This document shows positions 26,955 to 35,800 of a stretch of 64,000 bases of DNA, in pieces; position 1 is the stretch's first letter, and each line of letters begins with the position of its first letter. Origin of the DNA: Fuscovulum ytuae (GTDB taxonomy: Bacteria; Pseudomonadota; Alphaproteobacteria; Rhodobacterales; Rhodobacteraceae); assembly GCF_029953595.1 (NCBI RefSeq), contig NZ_CP124535.1, forward strand, positions 3,393,001 through 3,457,000, in the 5' to 3' direction. A program made the translations under genes and the position numbers. The notes under the pieces are model-generated. The model saw only the letters and a list, made by a program, of their open reading frames with translations. It was not told the origin of the DNA and made no database searches.

Positions 26955-27479
26955 ATGGGTCTGGCAAAGACCATCGGATCGCGAAGCGTTTTGGCCGGTG
27001 CCTTCGGAGCTGGCCTTTTGTGCATGGCGCAGAGCGCGGGCGCGGATGGCATCGAGGACATGCTCCTTCCGGGGAGCGTTGTGCCGGTTCAGCTTGCGGG
27101 CGAAGGCCGGGTGTTGACCGAGGATGAAGCGCAAAGAATGCTGGAATCCGAAGGGTTCGCGGTTGTCGAGACGAAGCGCACCCTGCTTGGCCGTATCCGC
27201 ATCGTTGCGGAGGGGCCGCAGGGGCAGCGCGAGATCGTGCTGCATGCCGGTGATGGGCGGGTGATGCGCGATCTGTTCATCGAAGCCGACCGACCGGCCG
27301 CAGTGATCCGTCCGGCGGAACCCATCGCCGCCGAGGCCCCACCCAAGGATTTGGCGAGTGACGTCGTGGTCCCGCCTGATCCGGCCACTGCCGTGGGGAC
27401 AGACGCACCGGCGGCGGCGCCGATCCCGCCGGAATCATCCCCAACCGATCCCCAGGACGTGTCAGGCGCGGCCCCCTGA
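26955..27479 (+). CDS. Secreted PepSY-like protein with Pro/Ala-rich tail
   Basis: A 174-residue exported protein whose signal peptide is followed by SAGADGIEDML. The folded domain (LTEDEAQRMLESEGFAVVET, LLGRIRIVAEGPQGQREIVL, GRVMRDLF) aligns along its whole length with that of the gene at 15532 (IVQQLEAQGF, LGRTRITAEG, DGQREIIV, GEILRDLL). They are therefore paralogues separated by 11 kb. Its tail differs, being Ala/Pro-rich instead of Asp/Ser/Gly-rich. No regulator is beside it. Function is unknown. AGGAGG 8 bases ahead of ATG 26955 fixes the start against an open upstream extension. Confidence 0.8.
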   Translation: MGLAKTIGSRSVLAGAFGAGLLCMAQSAGADGIEDMLLPGSVVPVQLAGEGRVLTEDEAQRMLESEGFAVVETKRTLLGRIRIVAEGPQGQREIVLHAGDGRVMRDLFIEADRPAAVIRPAEPIAAEAPPKDLASDVVVPPDPATAVGTDAPAAAPIPPESSPTDPQDVSGAAP

Positions 27480-27552
27480 GGCGTGGGTGGCAGAATGTCA
27501 CCGGTACAAATTCGCACTGTCCTGAGGCCGTGCGAAGGCGTAAGGCCAAGGG

Positions 27553-28794
27553 ATGATGCAACGGATCATGACCCTTGAGGAAGCAGAGCGGCTGCCGCGC
27601 TGGCGTCGGCCCGAGTCGCTGTTGTTTCTGATGGCCTTTGCGATGCCGGTGGCCTTTGCCACGTGGTCGGCCCTTTTGAACAACTTCGTCATCGAGGTGG
27701 CAGGCTTTTCCGGGGTGGAGATCGGCTGGCTGCATACGGTGCGCGAAATACCGGGGCTGCTGGCGGTGGGGGTGATCTTTCTGATCCTTTACCTGCGCGA
27801 GCAAGTGCTGGGCGTGGCGATGCTGGGGCTTTTGGGCGTGGCCTCGGCGGTGACGGCGTGGTTTCCGTCCTTTGGCGGGCTCTTGGCGGTGACGCTGCTG
27901 TCTTCAATCGGGTTTCACTATTACGAGACGGTGAATCAGTCGCTGCAATTGCAGTGGATCGAGAAGAAGCGCGCGCCGGAGGTTCTGGGGCGGATCGTGG
28001 CGGTGGGATCGGGGGCTTCGCTTCTGTCCTATGGCGCGCTGGTCCTGCTGTGGGAGCCACTTGGGCTGACCTATAACCTTGTCTATCTGGTGTCGGGCGG
28101 GATCACGGCGGGGATCGCGCTGTTCTGTTTCCTTGCCTATCCGCAGTTCGAAGGGCCCCATCCGCAGGTGAAGCGGATGGTCCTGCGGCGGCGCTATTGG
28201 CTGTTTTATGCGCTGCAATTCATGGCGGGCGCGCGGCGGCAGATCTTTGTCGTCTTTGCCGGGTTCATGATGGTGGAACGCTTCGGCATGAAAGTATCGG
28301 AGATGACGATGCTTTTGCTGGTGAATTATGTTTTGCAGATGGTGGCTGCCCCCGCGATGGGCCGCGCGCTGGGCCGGTTTGGCGAGCGGCGCGTGATGGT
28401 GTTTGAATATGTCGGGCTGACGCTGGTCTTTCTGGCCTATGGCGGGATCTATTGGTTCGGTTGGGGGCTGGTGATCGCAGGTGGGCTTTATATCCTTGAC
28501 CAGATGTTCTTTGCCCTGTCCTTCGCGCTGAAGACCTATTTCCAAAAGATCGCCGATCCGGCCGATATTGCGCCGACAGCGGCGGTGGCCTTTACGATCA
28601 ACCATATCGCGGCGGTCTTTCTGCCCGTGGCGATGGGGTATATGTGGGCAAAAAGCCCGGATTGGGTGTTCGTGATGGGCGCGGGGATGGCGATGGCTGC
28701 ACTTGCGCTGGCGCTGATGATCCCGCGGCACCCGGAACCGGGATATGAGACGGTCTTCGGGTCCGTTGGGCCGAAAGCGGCGCCCGCGGAGTGA
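27553..28794 (+). CDS. Major facilitator superfamily transporter
   Basis: A 413-residue membrane protein with about 12 hydrophobic helices in two six-helix halves. A cytoplasmic loop in the middle (around FEGPHPQVKRMVLRRRYW) and basic loops such as RALGRFGERRVM are typical of MFS. No substrate-specific motif is recognised. The segment SIGFHYYETVNQSLQLQWI and the protein's length recall uncharacterised MFS members of Rhodobacteraceae. It lies alone between the PepSY-like gene (73 bp upstream) and two tandem palindromes that probably end its transcript. Confidence 0.85.
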   Translation: MMQRIMTLEEAERLPRWRRPESLLFLMAFAMPVAFATWSALLNNFVIEVAGFSGVEIGWLHTVREIPGLLAVGVIFLILYLREQVLGVAMLGLLGVASAVTAWFPSFGGLLAVTLLSSIGFHYYETVNQSLQLQWIEKKRAPEVLGRIVAVGSGASLLSYGALVLLWEPLGLTYNLVYLVSGGITAGIALFCFLAYPQFEGPHPQVKRMVLRRRYWLFYALQFMAGARRQIFVVFAGFMMVERFGMKVSEMTMLLLVNYVLQMVAAPAMGRALGRFGERRVMVFEYVGLTLVFLAYGGIYWFGWGLVIAGGLYILDQMFFALSFALKTYFQKIADPADIAPTAAVAFTINHIAAVFLPVAMGYMWAKSPDWVFVMGAGMAMAALALALMIPRHPEPGYETVFGSVGPKAAPAE

Positions 28795-28800
28795 GGGGCC

Positions 28801-28845
28801 AAAAATCTTGTGAAGATTTTTTGCAAATTTCTTCGAAGAAATTTG
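28801..28845 (+). terminator. Two tandem palindromes, terminator/repeat
   Basis: The first hairpin, AAAATCTT (28802-28809) / AAGATTTT (28813-28820), is followed by more T and acts as a rho-independent terminator of the MFS gene. Next to it lies a perfect 22-bp palindrome, CAAATTTCTTC / GAAGAAATTTG (28824-28845), unusually AT-rich for this genome. Pairs of this kind recur between genes in related genomes as far as I remember; the second could also be a protein-binding site. Confidence 0.65.
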
Positions 28846-28891
28846 GGGCACGCGATCCTATATTCGGAAGGCTGACGCAGGAGGGCCGCGC

Positions 28892-29542
28892 ATGTTTCTT
28901 TTCGACCGCAAGAAGATGGAGATGGTAACGCCAGAGAAGGCGCTGCCGGGGCGGCAGGAGCCTTTGCCGACGGCGGAGACGCATTTTATTTCGGGCCTTC
29001 CCCTGAAATCCCCGGTGCCTGCGGGCATGGCAGAGGCCATGTTCGGTATGGGTTGTTTCTGGGGCGTGGAGCGGAAATTCTGGCAGCAGAAGGGCGTGTG
29101 GCTGACCATGGTGGGATATGCGGGCGGGTATACTCCGAACCCGACCTATCGCGAGACCTGCACGCAATTGACCGGGCATAACGAGGTTGTGCGGGTGATC
29201 TTTGACCCTGCTGTGGTTTCTTTTTCCGATCTCTTGCGGCTGTTCTGGGAAGGGCATGACCCGACGCAGGGCATGCGGCAGGGCAATGATGTGGGCTCGA
29301 CCTATCGCAGCGGCATTTATTTCTATGATGAAGCGCAGGCGGCCTTGGCGCGCGAGACGAAGGCCGCCTATCAGGTGCGGCTGACGGCGGCGGGCTATGG
29401 CGCGATCACGACCGAGATCGTGCCTGCGCCGGTCTTCTATTTCGCGGAAGATTACCATCAGCAGTATCTGGCAAAGAATCCTAACGGTTATTGCGGCATC
29501 GGGGGGACCGGGGTAACTTGCCCCATCGGACTGACCGCCTAA
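28892..29542 (+). CDS. msrA: Peptide methionine sulfoxide reductase MsrA
   Basis: The 216-residue enzyme reduces methionine-S-sulfoxide in proteins. The catalytic cysteine lies in [13 protein letters not shown] (about residue 55). The conserved [13 protein letters not shown] and [12 protein letters not shown] follow, and resolving cysteines sit in the C-terminal [13 protein letters not shown]. An extension of ~45 residues precedes the core ([20 protein letters not shown]), also seen in many proteobacterial MsrA proteins of this type, and it does not look like a signal peptide. AGGAGGG lies ahead of ATG 28892. The methyltransferase gene follows 38 bp later. Confidence 0.95.
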   Translation: MFLFDRKKMEMVTPEKALPGRQEPLPTAETHFISGLPLKSPVPAGMAEAMFGMGCFWGVERKFWQQKGVWLTMVGYAGGYTPNPTYRETCTQLTGHNEVVRVIFDPAVVSFSDLLRLFWEGHDPTQGMRQGNDVGSTYRSGIYFYDEAQAALARETKAAYQVRLTAAGYGAITTEIVPAPVFYFAEDYHQQYLAKNPNGYCGIGGTGVTCPIGLTA

Positions 29543-29580
29543 GACGCGGCAGCGTTCTTGGGGGGAGGCGATCACCGCAG

Positions 29581-30444
29581 ATGGGGTCGGGGCGCATCGA
29601 TACGCGCACCGTCGGGCTGGAGGCAGGCTGCGCGCTTGCCCGCTGGCTGACGGGCAAGGAGCATATGCATTACGGGCTGTGGGCGGGGTTGGACCCTGTG
29701 GCAGCCAATCTTGGCGCGGCGCAAGAGGCCTATAGCCAGCGGCTCATGGCACTGTTTCCGCCGGGGCCGTTGCGGATATTGGATATCGGCGGCGGCGCGG
29801 GCGAGACGGCGAAGCGGCTGATTGGGCTGGGGCATCGGGTGGAGATCGTGGTGCCGTCGGCCTTTCTGGCCGCGCGCTGCCGGGCGAATGCGCCGGGGGC
29901 GGTGGTGCATGAGGCGATCTTTGAAGAGGCGGCGGTGACAGGCCCCTTCGATCTGTGTCTGTTTTCGGAAAGCTTTCAATATATCCATCTGCATGACAGC
30001 CTGCCAAAGGCGAAGGCCCTTCTGGCGCCGGGGGGCGCGATTGTGATTGGCGATTGCTTTCGCCGGGATGATGGGCCTTGGCGGCATGCGCCGGGGCGGA
30101 CGGTGGGCGGCGGCCATGTGCTGGGCGAATTTCGGGCGGCGGTGGCGCGCGAGGGGCTGGTGATCGAGGCGGAAGAAGATGTGACCGATGAGGTCGCGCC
30201 GTCGATCGATCTGGAGCAGGCCTTTTTCAACGTGCTGGGCGTGGGCGTGGCGGGGATGGATCGCGAGTTGCGGGCGAAGCGGCCATGGCTGCGGGGGGTG
30301 GCGGTGGGCGTGCTGGGCCGGGTGATGGGCGCGCGGCGGCGCGCGGCGCTGGCGCGGCGGTTGACGGCGCAGGAGCGGACCTCGGCCGCGTTTCGGGCAA
30401 GCAACCACTACTTGCTGATGCGGTTGCGCCCCGCTGCGGTTTGA
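29581..30444 (+). CDS. Class I SAM-dependent methyltransferase
   Basis: A 287-residue methyltransferase. The SAM motif I reads RILDIGGGAGETAKRLIGLG (~65-84) and the post-motif acid is in GHRVEIVVPS. FDLCLFSESFQYIHLHDSL (~122-140) and LLAPGGAIVIGDCF (~148-161) correspond to motifs II and III. The C-terminal part is helical and basic. This type, with HYGLWAG near residue 22, resembles the sarcosine/dimethylglycine or small-molecule methyltransferases, but the substrate cannot be named. ATG 29581 is preferred over an in-frame start at 29491 that would overlap msrA. It is followed 36 bp later by prmA. Confidence 0.8.
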   Translation: MGSGRIDTRTVGLEAGCALARWLTGKEHMHYGLWAGLDPVAANLGAAQEAYSQRLMALFPPGPLRILDIGGGAGETAKRLIGLGHRVEIVVPSAFLAARCRANAPGAVVHEAIFEEAAVTGPFDLCLFSESFQYIHLHDSLPKAKALLAPGGAIVIGDCFRRDDGPWRHAPGRTVGGGHVLGEFRAAVAREGLVIEAEEDVTDEVAPSIDLEQAFFNVLGVGVAGMDRELRAKRPWLRGVAVGVLGRVMGARRRAALARRLTAQERTSAAFRASNHYLLMRLRPAAV

Positions 30445-30480
30445 GGTTTACCGGGGTCACCCCCTGAAGGAGACGATCCC

Positions 30481-31353
30481 ATGCCCACCTATTCCGCCCT
30501 GACCACGCTGGAAGGCGAGGATGCCGCCGTGGCGCTGGCCAATGCGATTGAACGGATGGAGCCGGAACCCACGGGGGTTGGCGTCTTTGAGATCGAAGAT
30601 GACAGCGGGCTGTGGGAGGTCGGGGCCTATTTCCTTGAAAAGCCCGATATGGTGATGCTGGAAGTGATCGCGCTGGCCTTTGGTGCGAAGCCTTTCGCGC
30701 TGTCGGAACTGCCCGAGATCGATTGGGTCGCCAAGGTCCGGCGGGAGTTGAGCCCGGTTGAGGCGGGGCGGTTCTTCGTTTTTGGCAGCCATGATGCGGA
30801 TAAGGTGCCTGCGGGACGGGTGGCCTTGCAGATCGAGGCGACGGTGGCCTTCGGGACGGGGCATCACGGCACGACGCTGGGCTGCCTGCGGGCCTTCGAT
30901 CGGCTGTTCGAAGCCGGGTTCCGGCCCGGTAAGGTGGCCGATATCGGCTGTGGGACGGCGGTGCTGGCCATGGCGGCGGCGGCGGTTCTGCCCGATGCGC
31001 GGGTGATTGCATCCGATATCGATGCGGTTGCAGTTGAGGTGGCGGCGGCCAATCTGGCGATCAACGGGCTGGAGGGGCGGGTGGACTGCCTTGAAGCGGC
31101 GGGGTTTGGCCATCCGGCGCTGACTGAGATGGCGCCCTTTGATCTGGTCTTTGCCAATATCCTGAAGGGGCCGTTGATCGAACTGGCCCCGGATATGGCG
31201 GCGCATGTGGGCAAGGATGGGCTTGCCATCCTGTCCGGGCTGCTTGTGGTGCAGGCCGAGGCAGTGACGGCGGCCTATGAAGCGGTCGGATTCGCGCTGG
31301 AGGGCCGCGAGGATATTGGCGAATGGTCCACGTTGGTGCTGCGGCGGGGCTGA
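30481..31353 (+). CDS. prmA: Ribosomal protein L11 methyltransferase
   Basis: The 290-residue enzyme trimethylates lysines and the N-terminus of ribosomal protein L11. The family-specific N-terminal domain (residues 1-90) is followed by the Rossmann methyltransferase domain. VAFGTGHHGTTLGCLRAF is the hallmark of PrmA, and VADIGCGTAVLAMAA is motif I. VIASDIDAVAVEVAAANLAI and FDLVFANILKGPLIELAP (NILKGPL) complete the signature. AAGGAG precedes the ATG well. It may be transcribed with the upstream methyltransferase gene. Confidence 0.95.
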   Translation: MPTYSALTTLEGEDAAVALANAIERMEPEPTGVGVFEIEDDSGLWEVGAYFLEKPDMVMLEVIALAFGAKPFALSELPEIDWVAKVRRELSPVEAGRFFVFGSHDADKVPAGRVALQIEATVAFGTGHHGTTLGCLRAFDRLFEAGFRPGKVADIGCGTAVLAMAAAAVLPDARVIASDIDAVAVEVAAANLAINGLEGRVDCLEAAGFGHPALTEMAPFDLVFANILKGPLIELAPDMAAHVGKDGLAILSGLLVVQAEAVTAAYEAVGFALEGREDIGEWSTLVLRRG

Positions 31354-31486
31354 GCCTGCGCCGCAAACCGCAGTCGTTTTAATTTATGCGGCAGAAACGT
31401 GGCGAAGGGTCTGTTTTGCCGCAATTTTGCCATGATTGGTCAGTATCCCTTACCGTCGGTGGGGGTTGGATTGCTGGAGTTGTTCC

Positions 31487-31840
31487 ATGTCCGACCCGAA
31501 TTTGAAGGACTTCTACAATCGCGTGGTCCGGATCGAGCAGGCCCATTCCATGGGTTATGGCTTCGAGGCGGAAGGAACTTTGGGCCGTTCCTTTTACCGT
31601 CGGACCCCTGTGCGGCGTCGACCGGTGTTCCGGGTTGGCCTTTTCCTTCTGGCCTTCTGCTTTGGTCTGAAAGGCGCGATCCATTATCATATGGGGGCCG
31701 AAGCCTATGATCGCCGTGTGGCCGAGATCGAGGCGCGGGGCGGGCTGGATGCGGTGCAGGGGTTTCTGATGCGGTCCGAGCCTTTGACGCGTATGGTTTC
31801 ACAAGGCATCGATATCGTGATCGAACGCAGCCGGAACTGA
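31487..31840 (+). CDS. Hypothetical single-pass membrane protein
   Basis: A 117-residue protein. It has an N-terminal cytoplasmic segment (MSDPNLKDFYNRVVRIEQAH ...) and a basic patch RRTPVRRRPVF. A single transmembrane helix (FRVGLFLLAFCFGLKGAIHY, ~50-69) follows, then a C-terminal helical part. I recognise proteins like it only as conserved hypothetical in Rhodobacteraceae. The ATG at 31487 follows GGAG at a good distance; the upstream in-frame extension to 31436 is unlikely. No operon partner is obvious. Confidence 0.7.
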   Translation: MSDPNLKDFYNRVVRIEQAHSMGYGFEAEGTLGRSFYRRTPVRRRPVFRVGLFLLAFCFGLKGAIHYHMGAEAYDRRVAEIEARGGLDAVQGFLMRSEPLTRMVSQGIDIVIERSRN

Positions 31841-31941
31841 TTGGGTTCCTGTAGGGCCTGACACATGCGGGGGCGCGGTCCGAGGGGCCGTCGCCCCTTT
31901 GTCATGCCTGTTTGGGATTTTCTTTGAGGGTTGGAATGCAA

Positions 31942-31972
31942 AGAGCCGTCGTCCCCCACGGACGACGGCTCT
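31942..31972 (-). terminator. Strong hairpin terminator of the DUF1127 gene
   Basis: A 13-bp perfect stem, AGAGCCGTCGTCC / GGACGACGGCTCT, with a 5-nt loop lies 25 bp after the minus-strand DUF1127 stop codon. Read on the minus strand it is followed by TTTGCATT, a weak T-tract. It may also stabilise the small mRNA's 3' end. Confidence 0.75.
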
Positions 31973-31997
31973 GGCATGTCGGAACGGTGCTGGTTGA

Positions 31998-32201
31998 TCA
32001 GCGACCGATCATTTCGATGTCGCCACGGCACAGGCCGATATCGTCAAGCTCGCGGTCCGAAAGCTTGGCGAGGGACTTGCGCGTGACGCGGGCGTCGTTC
32101 CAGTTCGAGAAAGCGATTTGCGCATTCGCGATGAACTGCACAGCGCGGAAGATCGAAATGGCGCCGAACGGCGCCGGACGGGTCGTTTCATAGGCGGCCA
32201 T
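31998..32201 (-). CDS. DUF1127 small protein
   Basis: A 67-residue protein ending in the DUF1127 motif: ARVTRKSLAKLSDRELDDIG followed by LCRGDIEMIGR, an arginine-rich helix pair. In Rhodobacter and Agrobacterium such small proteins are stress-linked, and some bind RNA and affect sRNA turnover. The N-terminus MAAYETTRPAPFGAISIFRA suggests a longer variant. The ATG is preceded by AAAGGA on the minus strand. Its mRNA has a strong 3' hairpin and a hairpin in the 5' leader at 32221-32255. Its specific role is not shown by sequence. Confidence 0.9.
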   Translation of the reverse strand: MAAYETTRPAPFGAISIFRAVQFIANAQIAFSNWNDARVTRKSLAKLSDRELDDIGLCRGDIEMIGR

Positions 32202-32521
32202 GGGAGGTATCCTTTATAAACTGCTCATGGTGGAAGCATTCTTGCTTCTGAGCAGCCATATAATCGTGCTGCGCATGCACAACCAGCGCTGCAATAGCAA
32301 AGCACCCATGCAATGGATGCATGACAGAGGGGGCCGTCAAGGCCCTGTTTTTTCTGGGTGATCCGGTTCCGAACCAGTTTTCCGTCGCTTTGTCTACGGG
32401 CTGTGTCGGTTTCTGCGCCTGCATAACAAATCGTTCACAAATTGTGCAAGGGGAAATGCCGTTTGCCGGATGTTCCCGTTTCGTGCTAATCCTGCGACAA
32501 GGGCAAGAAAAAGGGGCAGGG
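32202..32521. promoter_or_regulatory. Divergent control region between DUF1127 and ruvC, with leader hairpin
   Basis: The gap of 320 bp holds no gene. At 32221-32255 a two-part hairpin is formed: CTGCTCA/TGAGCAG outside and GAAGCA/TGCTTC inside, in the DUF1127 5' leader just upstream of its ribosome binding site. A perfect TATAAT (32259-32264) is rare in this GC-rich DNA, but no matching -35 box stands at the right distance on the plus strand. The ruvC ribosome binding site AGGGGCAGGG closes the gap. Confidence 0.45.
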
Positions 32522-33040
32522 ATGCGAGTTCTGGGAATCGACCCTGGGCTGAGGAATCTGGGCTGGGGGGTAATTGATGTCGCGGGGGCACGGCTCACGC
32601 ATGTTGCCAATGGCATTTGCCATTCGGCCCCCGGCGAGGCCGAGGGTGATCTGGCGCAAAGGTTGTTGTCCTTGCATGCCCAGTTGACCGATGTGCTGCG
32701 ACAGTGGCAGCCGGATACGGCGGCGGTGGAGCATACTTTCGTGAACAAGGACGCGGTGGCGACGCTGAAACTGGGTCAGGCGCGGGGGATTGCGCTGCTG
32801 GTTCCGGCGCAGTTCGGGCTGACGGTGGGGGAATATGCCCCTAATGCCGTGAAGAAGACGGTGGTGGGTGTGGGGCATGCCGCGAAGGTGCAGGTGGATC
32901 ACATGGTGAAGCTGCATTTGCCCGGCGTGAAGGTGGCGGGGCCGGATGCGGCGGATGCTTTGGCCGTGGCCATCTGCCATGCCCATCATTGCCAAAGCGC
33001 GGGGCGGTTGCAGGCCGCGCTGAAGAGGGCGGCGGGATGA
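32522..33040 (+). CDS. ruvC: Holliday junction endonuclease RuvC
   Basis: The 172-residue nuclease cuts Holliday junctions symmetrically together with RuvAB. The first catalytic Asp is in [12 protein letters not shown], the Glu in [12 protein letters not shown], and the last acidic pair in [31 protein letters not shown] is the DNA-binding segment. Length is standard. An open frame extends 67 codons upstream without a start supported by a ribosome binding site. The stop overlaps the ruvA start (ATGA). Confidence 0.96.
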   Translation: MRVLGIDPGLRNLGWGVIDVAGARLTHVANGICHSAPGEAEGDLAQRLLSLHAQLTDVLRQWQPDTAAVEHTFVNKDAVATLKLGQARGIALLVPAQFGLTVGEYAPNAVKKTVVGVGHAAKVQVDHMVKLHLPGVKVAGPDAADALAVAICHAHHCQSAGRLQAALKRAAG

Positions 33041-33717
33041 TCGGCAAGATTTCGGGGCGGCTGGATTGGCGCGGGTCGGATACGGTGCTGATCGACGTGC
33101 GCGGCGTGGGATATATCGTTCATGTGAGCGAGCGGACCATGGCCGGCCTGCCGGGGGTCGGGGAGGCGGTGTCGCTTTATACCGACCTGTTGGTGCGGGA
33201 GGATCTTTTGCAGCTGTTCGGCTTTCCGACCATGCTGGAGAAGGAGTGGCACAAGCTGTTGATGACGGTGCAGGGCGTGGGGGCGAAGGCGTCGATGGCG
33301 ATCCTTGGAGCCTTGGGGGCGGAGGGGGTGGCGCGGGCGATATCCCTTGGTGATGCGCGGGCGGTGCAGGCGGCGCCGGGCGTGGGGCCGAAGCTGGCGC
33401 AGCGGGTGATATTGGAACTGAAGTCCAAGGCGCCGGGATTGATGGCGATGGGGGGGCGGCTGTCCGTGTCGGCGGTGGCCGATGAAGCGGATGCGGTGAT
33501 CGAGCCTATGGCGGCGGCCCCGAAGCGGGTGGCCAAGGTGGATGGGGCCGCGCAGGCGCGGGCGGCGGCGAGTGCGGATGCGCTGTCGGCTTTGGCGAAC
33601 CTTGGTTACGGACCCGGCGATGCGGCGCAGGCCGTGGCGACTGTGGCCGCCGAAAATCCCGAAGCGGATGCAGCGTCCTTGATCCGGGCGGCGCTGAAGC
33701 TGTTGGCCCCCAAGTAA
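33037..33717 (+). CDS. ruvA: Holliday junction helicase subunit RuvA
   Basis: The 226-residue DNA-binding subunit recognises four-way junctions and loads RuvB. Domain I ([28 protein letters not shown]) is an OB fold. Domain II has two helix-hairpin-helix motifs ([40 protein letters not shown]), and domain III ([20 protein letters not shown]) contacts RuvB. It overlaps ruvC by ATGA. The linker between domains II and III is Ala/Val-rich. The expected partner ruvB lies one gene further, after htpX. Confidence 0.96.
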   Translation: MIGKISGRLDWRGSDTVLIDVRGVGYIVHVSERTMAGLPGVGEAVSLYTDLLVREDLLQLFGFPTMLEKEWHKLLMTVQGVGAKASMAILGALGAEGVARAISLGDARAVQAAPGVGPKLAQRVILELKSKAPGLMAMGGRLSVSAVADEADAVIEPMAAAPKRVAKVDGAAQARAAASADALSALANLGYGPGDAAQAVATVAAENPEADAASLIRAALKLLAPK

Positions 33718-33773
33718 GACTTGCACCGCGCCGGACGTTGACCATCTTTACTGCGGTAATGGAGGGTCGGGCC

Positions 33774-34655
33774 ATGGGTGGCTATGGGAAGACATTCCTG
33801 TTGATGGCGGCGCTGACGGCGCTGTTCATGGGAATTGGAGCGATGATCGGGGGCGCGGGCGGGGCCCTGCTGGCCCTTGTCTTCGCGGCCGGGATGAACC
33901 TGTTTGGCTATTGGAACGCGGACAAGGCAGTCTTGCGGATGACGGGCGCGCGCGAGGTGGATGCGCGCACGGCCCCCGAATTCGTGGGGATGGTGCATCG
34001 GCTGGCGGATGGGGCGGGGATGCCGCGCCCGAAGGTCTATGTGATCGAGAGCGACCAGCCCAACGCCTTTGCCACGGGGCGGAACCCGGAAAATGCGGCG
34101 GTGGCGGCGACAACGGGCTTGCTGCGACGGTTGAATGCCGAAGAGGTGGCGGCGGTCATGGCGCATGAATTGGCACATATCCAAAACCGGGACACGCTGA
34201 TCATGACGGTGACGGCGACCTTTGCCGGGGCCATCGGAATGCTGGCCAATTTCGCGATGTTCTTTGGCCGGGATCGGCAGGGGGGCATGCTGGGTGCGAT
34301 AGCGGTGATGATCTTTGCGCCCCTTGCGGCGGCGCTGGTGCAGATGGCGATTTCGCGGTCGCGGGAATATGAGGCGGATAAGGCGGGGGCGGCGATTTGC
34401 GGGAACCCGCTGTGGCTGGCCTCGGCCCTGAAAAAGATCGACGCCTTTGCCAAGGGGATCGACAACGATCAGGCCGAGCGGAACCCGGCGGTGGCGCATA
34501 TGTTCATCATCAATCCACTGCATGCGCATCGGCGGGATGCGCTGTTTTCCACCCATCCGGCGACAGCGAACCGGATCGCAGCGCTGGAGGCGCTGGCGGC
34601 GGAGGGAAAGCGTTGGGGCCAGGTAGGGGTGCAGGCGCGGGGGCCGTGGTCCTGA
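33774..34655 (+). CDS. htpX: Membrane zinc metalloprotease HtpX
   Basis: The 293-residue M48 protease degrades misfolded membrane proteins. Two N-terminal helices ([20 protein letters not shown] and the next) precede the zinc motif [14 protein letters not shown] (HExxH, ~135). Two further hydrophobic helices follow, then the third ligand region [11 protein letters not shown]. The family line [15 protein letters not shown] is present. Two earlier in-frame starts exist (TTG 33738, ATG 33759), but ATG 33774 is preceded by GGAGGG at 7 bases. It sits between ruvA and ruvB, 56 bp and 30 bp away, so it is probably cotranscribed with the ruv genes. Confidence 0.94.
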   Translation: MGGYGKTFLLMAALTALFMGIGAMIGGAGGALLALVFAAGMNLFGYWNADKAVLRMTGAREVDARTAPEFVGMVHRLADGAGMPRPKVYVIESDQPNAFATGRNPENAAVAATTGLLRRLNAEEVAAVMAHELAHIQNRDTLIMTVTATFAGAIGMLANFAMFFGRDRQGGMLGAIAVMIFAPLAAALVQMAISRSREYEADKAGAAICGNPLWLASALKKIDAFAKGIDNDQAERNPAVAHMFIINPLHAHRRDALFSTHPATANRIAALEALAAEGKRWGQVGVQARGPWS

Positions 34656-34685
34656 GTGGCTTGCCAAAGGAGCGGCGTTCTGTGA

Positions 34686-35726
34686 ATGTTCCCGCCCATG
34701 ATGACCCCTGATCCCACGCTTCGCCCTGACCGTTTGCCCGAAGATACCGACCGGGCGCTGCGTCCGCAGGCCCTTGAGGAATTCGTGGGGCAGGCGGAGG
34801 CTCGGGCAAACCTGCGCGTCTTCATCGAAAGCGCCCGGATGCGCGGCGAGGCGATGGACCATACGCTGTTCCATGGCCCGCCCGGATTGGGCAAAACGAC
34901 CTTGGCGCAGATCATGGCGCGGGAGTTGGGCGTGGGGTTTCGGATGACATCCGGTCCCGTGCTGGCCAAGCCCGGCGATCTTGCGGCGATCCTGACCAAT
35001 CTGGAACCGCGCGACGTGTTGTTCATCGACGAGATTCACCGTCTGTCGCCGGTGGTGGAAGAGGTGCTTTATCCCGCGATGGAGGATTTCGCGCTGGATC
35101 TGGTGATCGGCGAAGGGCCTGCGGCGCGGACGGTGCGGATAGATTTGCAGCCATTCACGCTGGTGGGGGCGACGACGCGGCTGGGGCTGCTGACCACGCC
35201 GCTACGTGACCGGTTCGGGATTCCGACGCGGTTGCAGTTCTATACGGAGGAAGAGCTGGACCTCATCGTCGGGCGAGGGGCGCGGCTTCTGGGGGTGCAG
35301 GCCGAGGCAGAGGGGACGCGCGAGATCGCGCGGCGGGCGCGGGGGACGCCGCGTGTGGCAGGGCGTCTGTTGCGCAGGGTGGTGGATTTCGTGCTGGTCG
35401 AGGGCGATGGACGGCTGACGAAAGAGATCGCGGACCGTGCGCTGACGCGGCTGGGGGTGGATCACATTGGCCTCGATGGGGCGGATCGGCGTTACCTCAG
35501 CCTATTGGCCGAGAATTATGGGGGCGGCCCGGTGGGGGTGGAGACGATCGCGGCGGCGCTTTCGGAGGCGCGGGATGCGATTGAAGAGGTGATCGAGCCG
35601 TACCTGTTGCAGCAGGGGTTGATCCAGCGGACGCCGCGCGGGCGGATGCTGGCAGCGAAGGCGTGGCGGCATCTGGGGCTGGAGCCGCCGAAGGGGCCGG
35701 GGCAGGCGGATTTGTTTGAGCTTTAA
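34686..35726 (+). CDS. ruvB: Holliday junction branch migration ATPase RuvB
   Basis: The 346-residue AAA+ motor drives branch migration. It has the RuvB N-terminus ([31 protein letters not shown]), Walker [12 protein letters not shown], Walker [11 protein letters not shown], sensor 1 [19 protein letters not shown] and the winged-helix C-terminal domain ([14 protein letters not shown]). Starts at 34686, 34698 and 34701 are possible. The first is placed 13 bases after AAAGGAG, the last two give the shorter N-terminus seen in relatives, so the exact start is uncertain by five residues. It ends the ruvC-ruvA-htpX-ruvB cluster and is convergent with the AraC-type gene. Confidence 0.96.
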   Translation: MFPPMMTPDPTLRPDRLPEDTDRALRPQALEEFVGQAEARANLRVFIESARMRGEAMDHTLFHGPPGLGKTTLAQIMARELGVGFRMTSGPVLAKPGDLAAILTNLEPRDVLFIDEIHRLSPVVEEVLYPAMEDFALDLVIGEGPAARTVRIDLQPFTLVGATTRLGLLTTPLRDRFGIPTRLQFYTEEELDLIVGRGARLLGVQAEAEGTREIARRARGTPRVAGRLLRRVVDFVLVEGDGRLTKEIADRALTRLGVDHIGLDGADRRYLSLLAENYGGGPVGVETIAAALSEARDAIEEVIEPYLLQQGLIQRTPRGRMLAAKAWRHLGLEPPKGPGQADLFEL

Positions 35727-35735
35727 GGGGGCTTT

Positions 35736-35800
35736 GCGCCCCCACGGCCGCGCGGGACGCGCCGCCTTCCCCCACAGAGTATTTTCCCAAAATGCAGATC
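35736..35800. repeat. Dispersed intergenic repeat, copy 2
   Basis: It is related to 5544-5596: a CCCCCACGGCC block with GC-hairpin, then CCTTCCCCCACAGAGTATTTT and CAAAATGCA. It lies between the convergent ruvB and AraC-type genes and reaches the end of the latter's stop region. The hairpin (GGCGCGTCCCGCGCGGCC region) may terminate transcription in both directions. Confidence 0.55.

Noticed and set aside
32321-32521. N-terminal extension of RuvC
   Set aside because: Open upstream frame without ribosome binding site; the conserved protein starts MRVLGIDPG at 32522.
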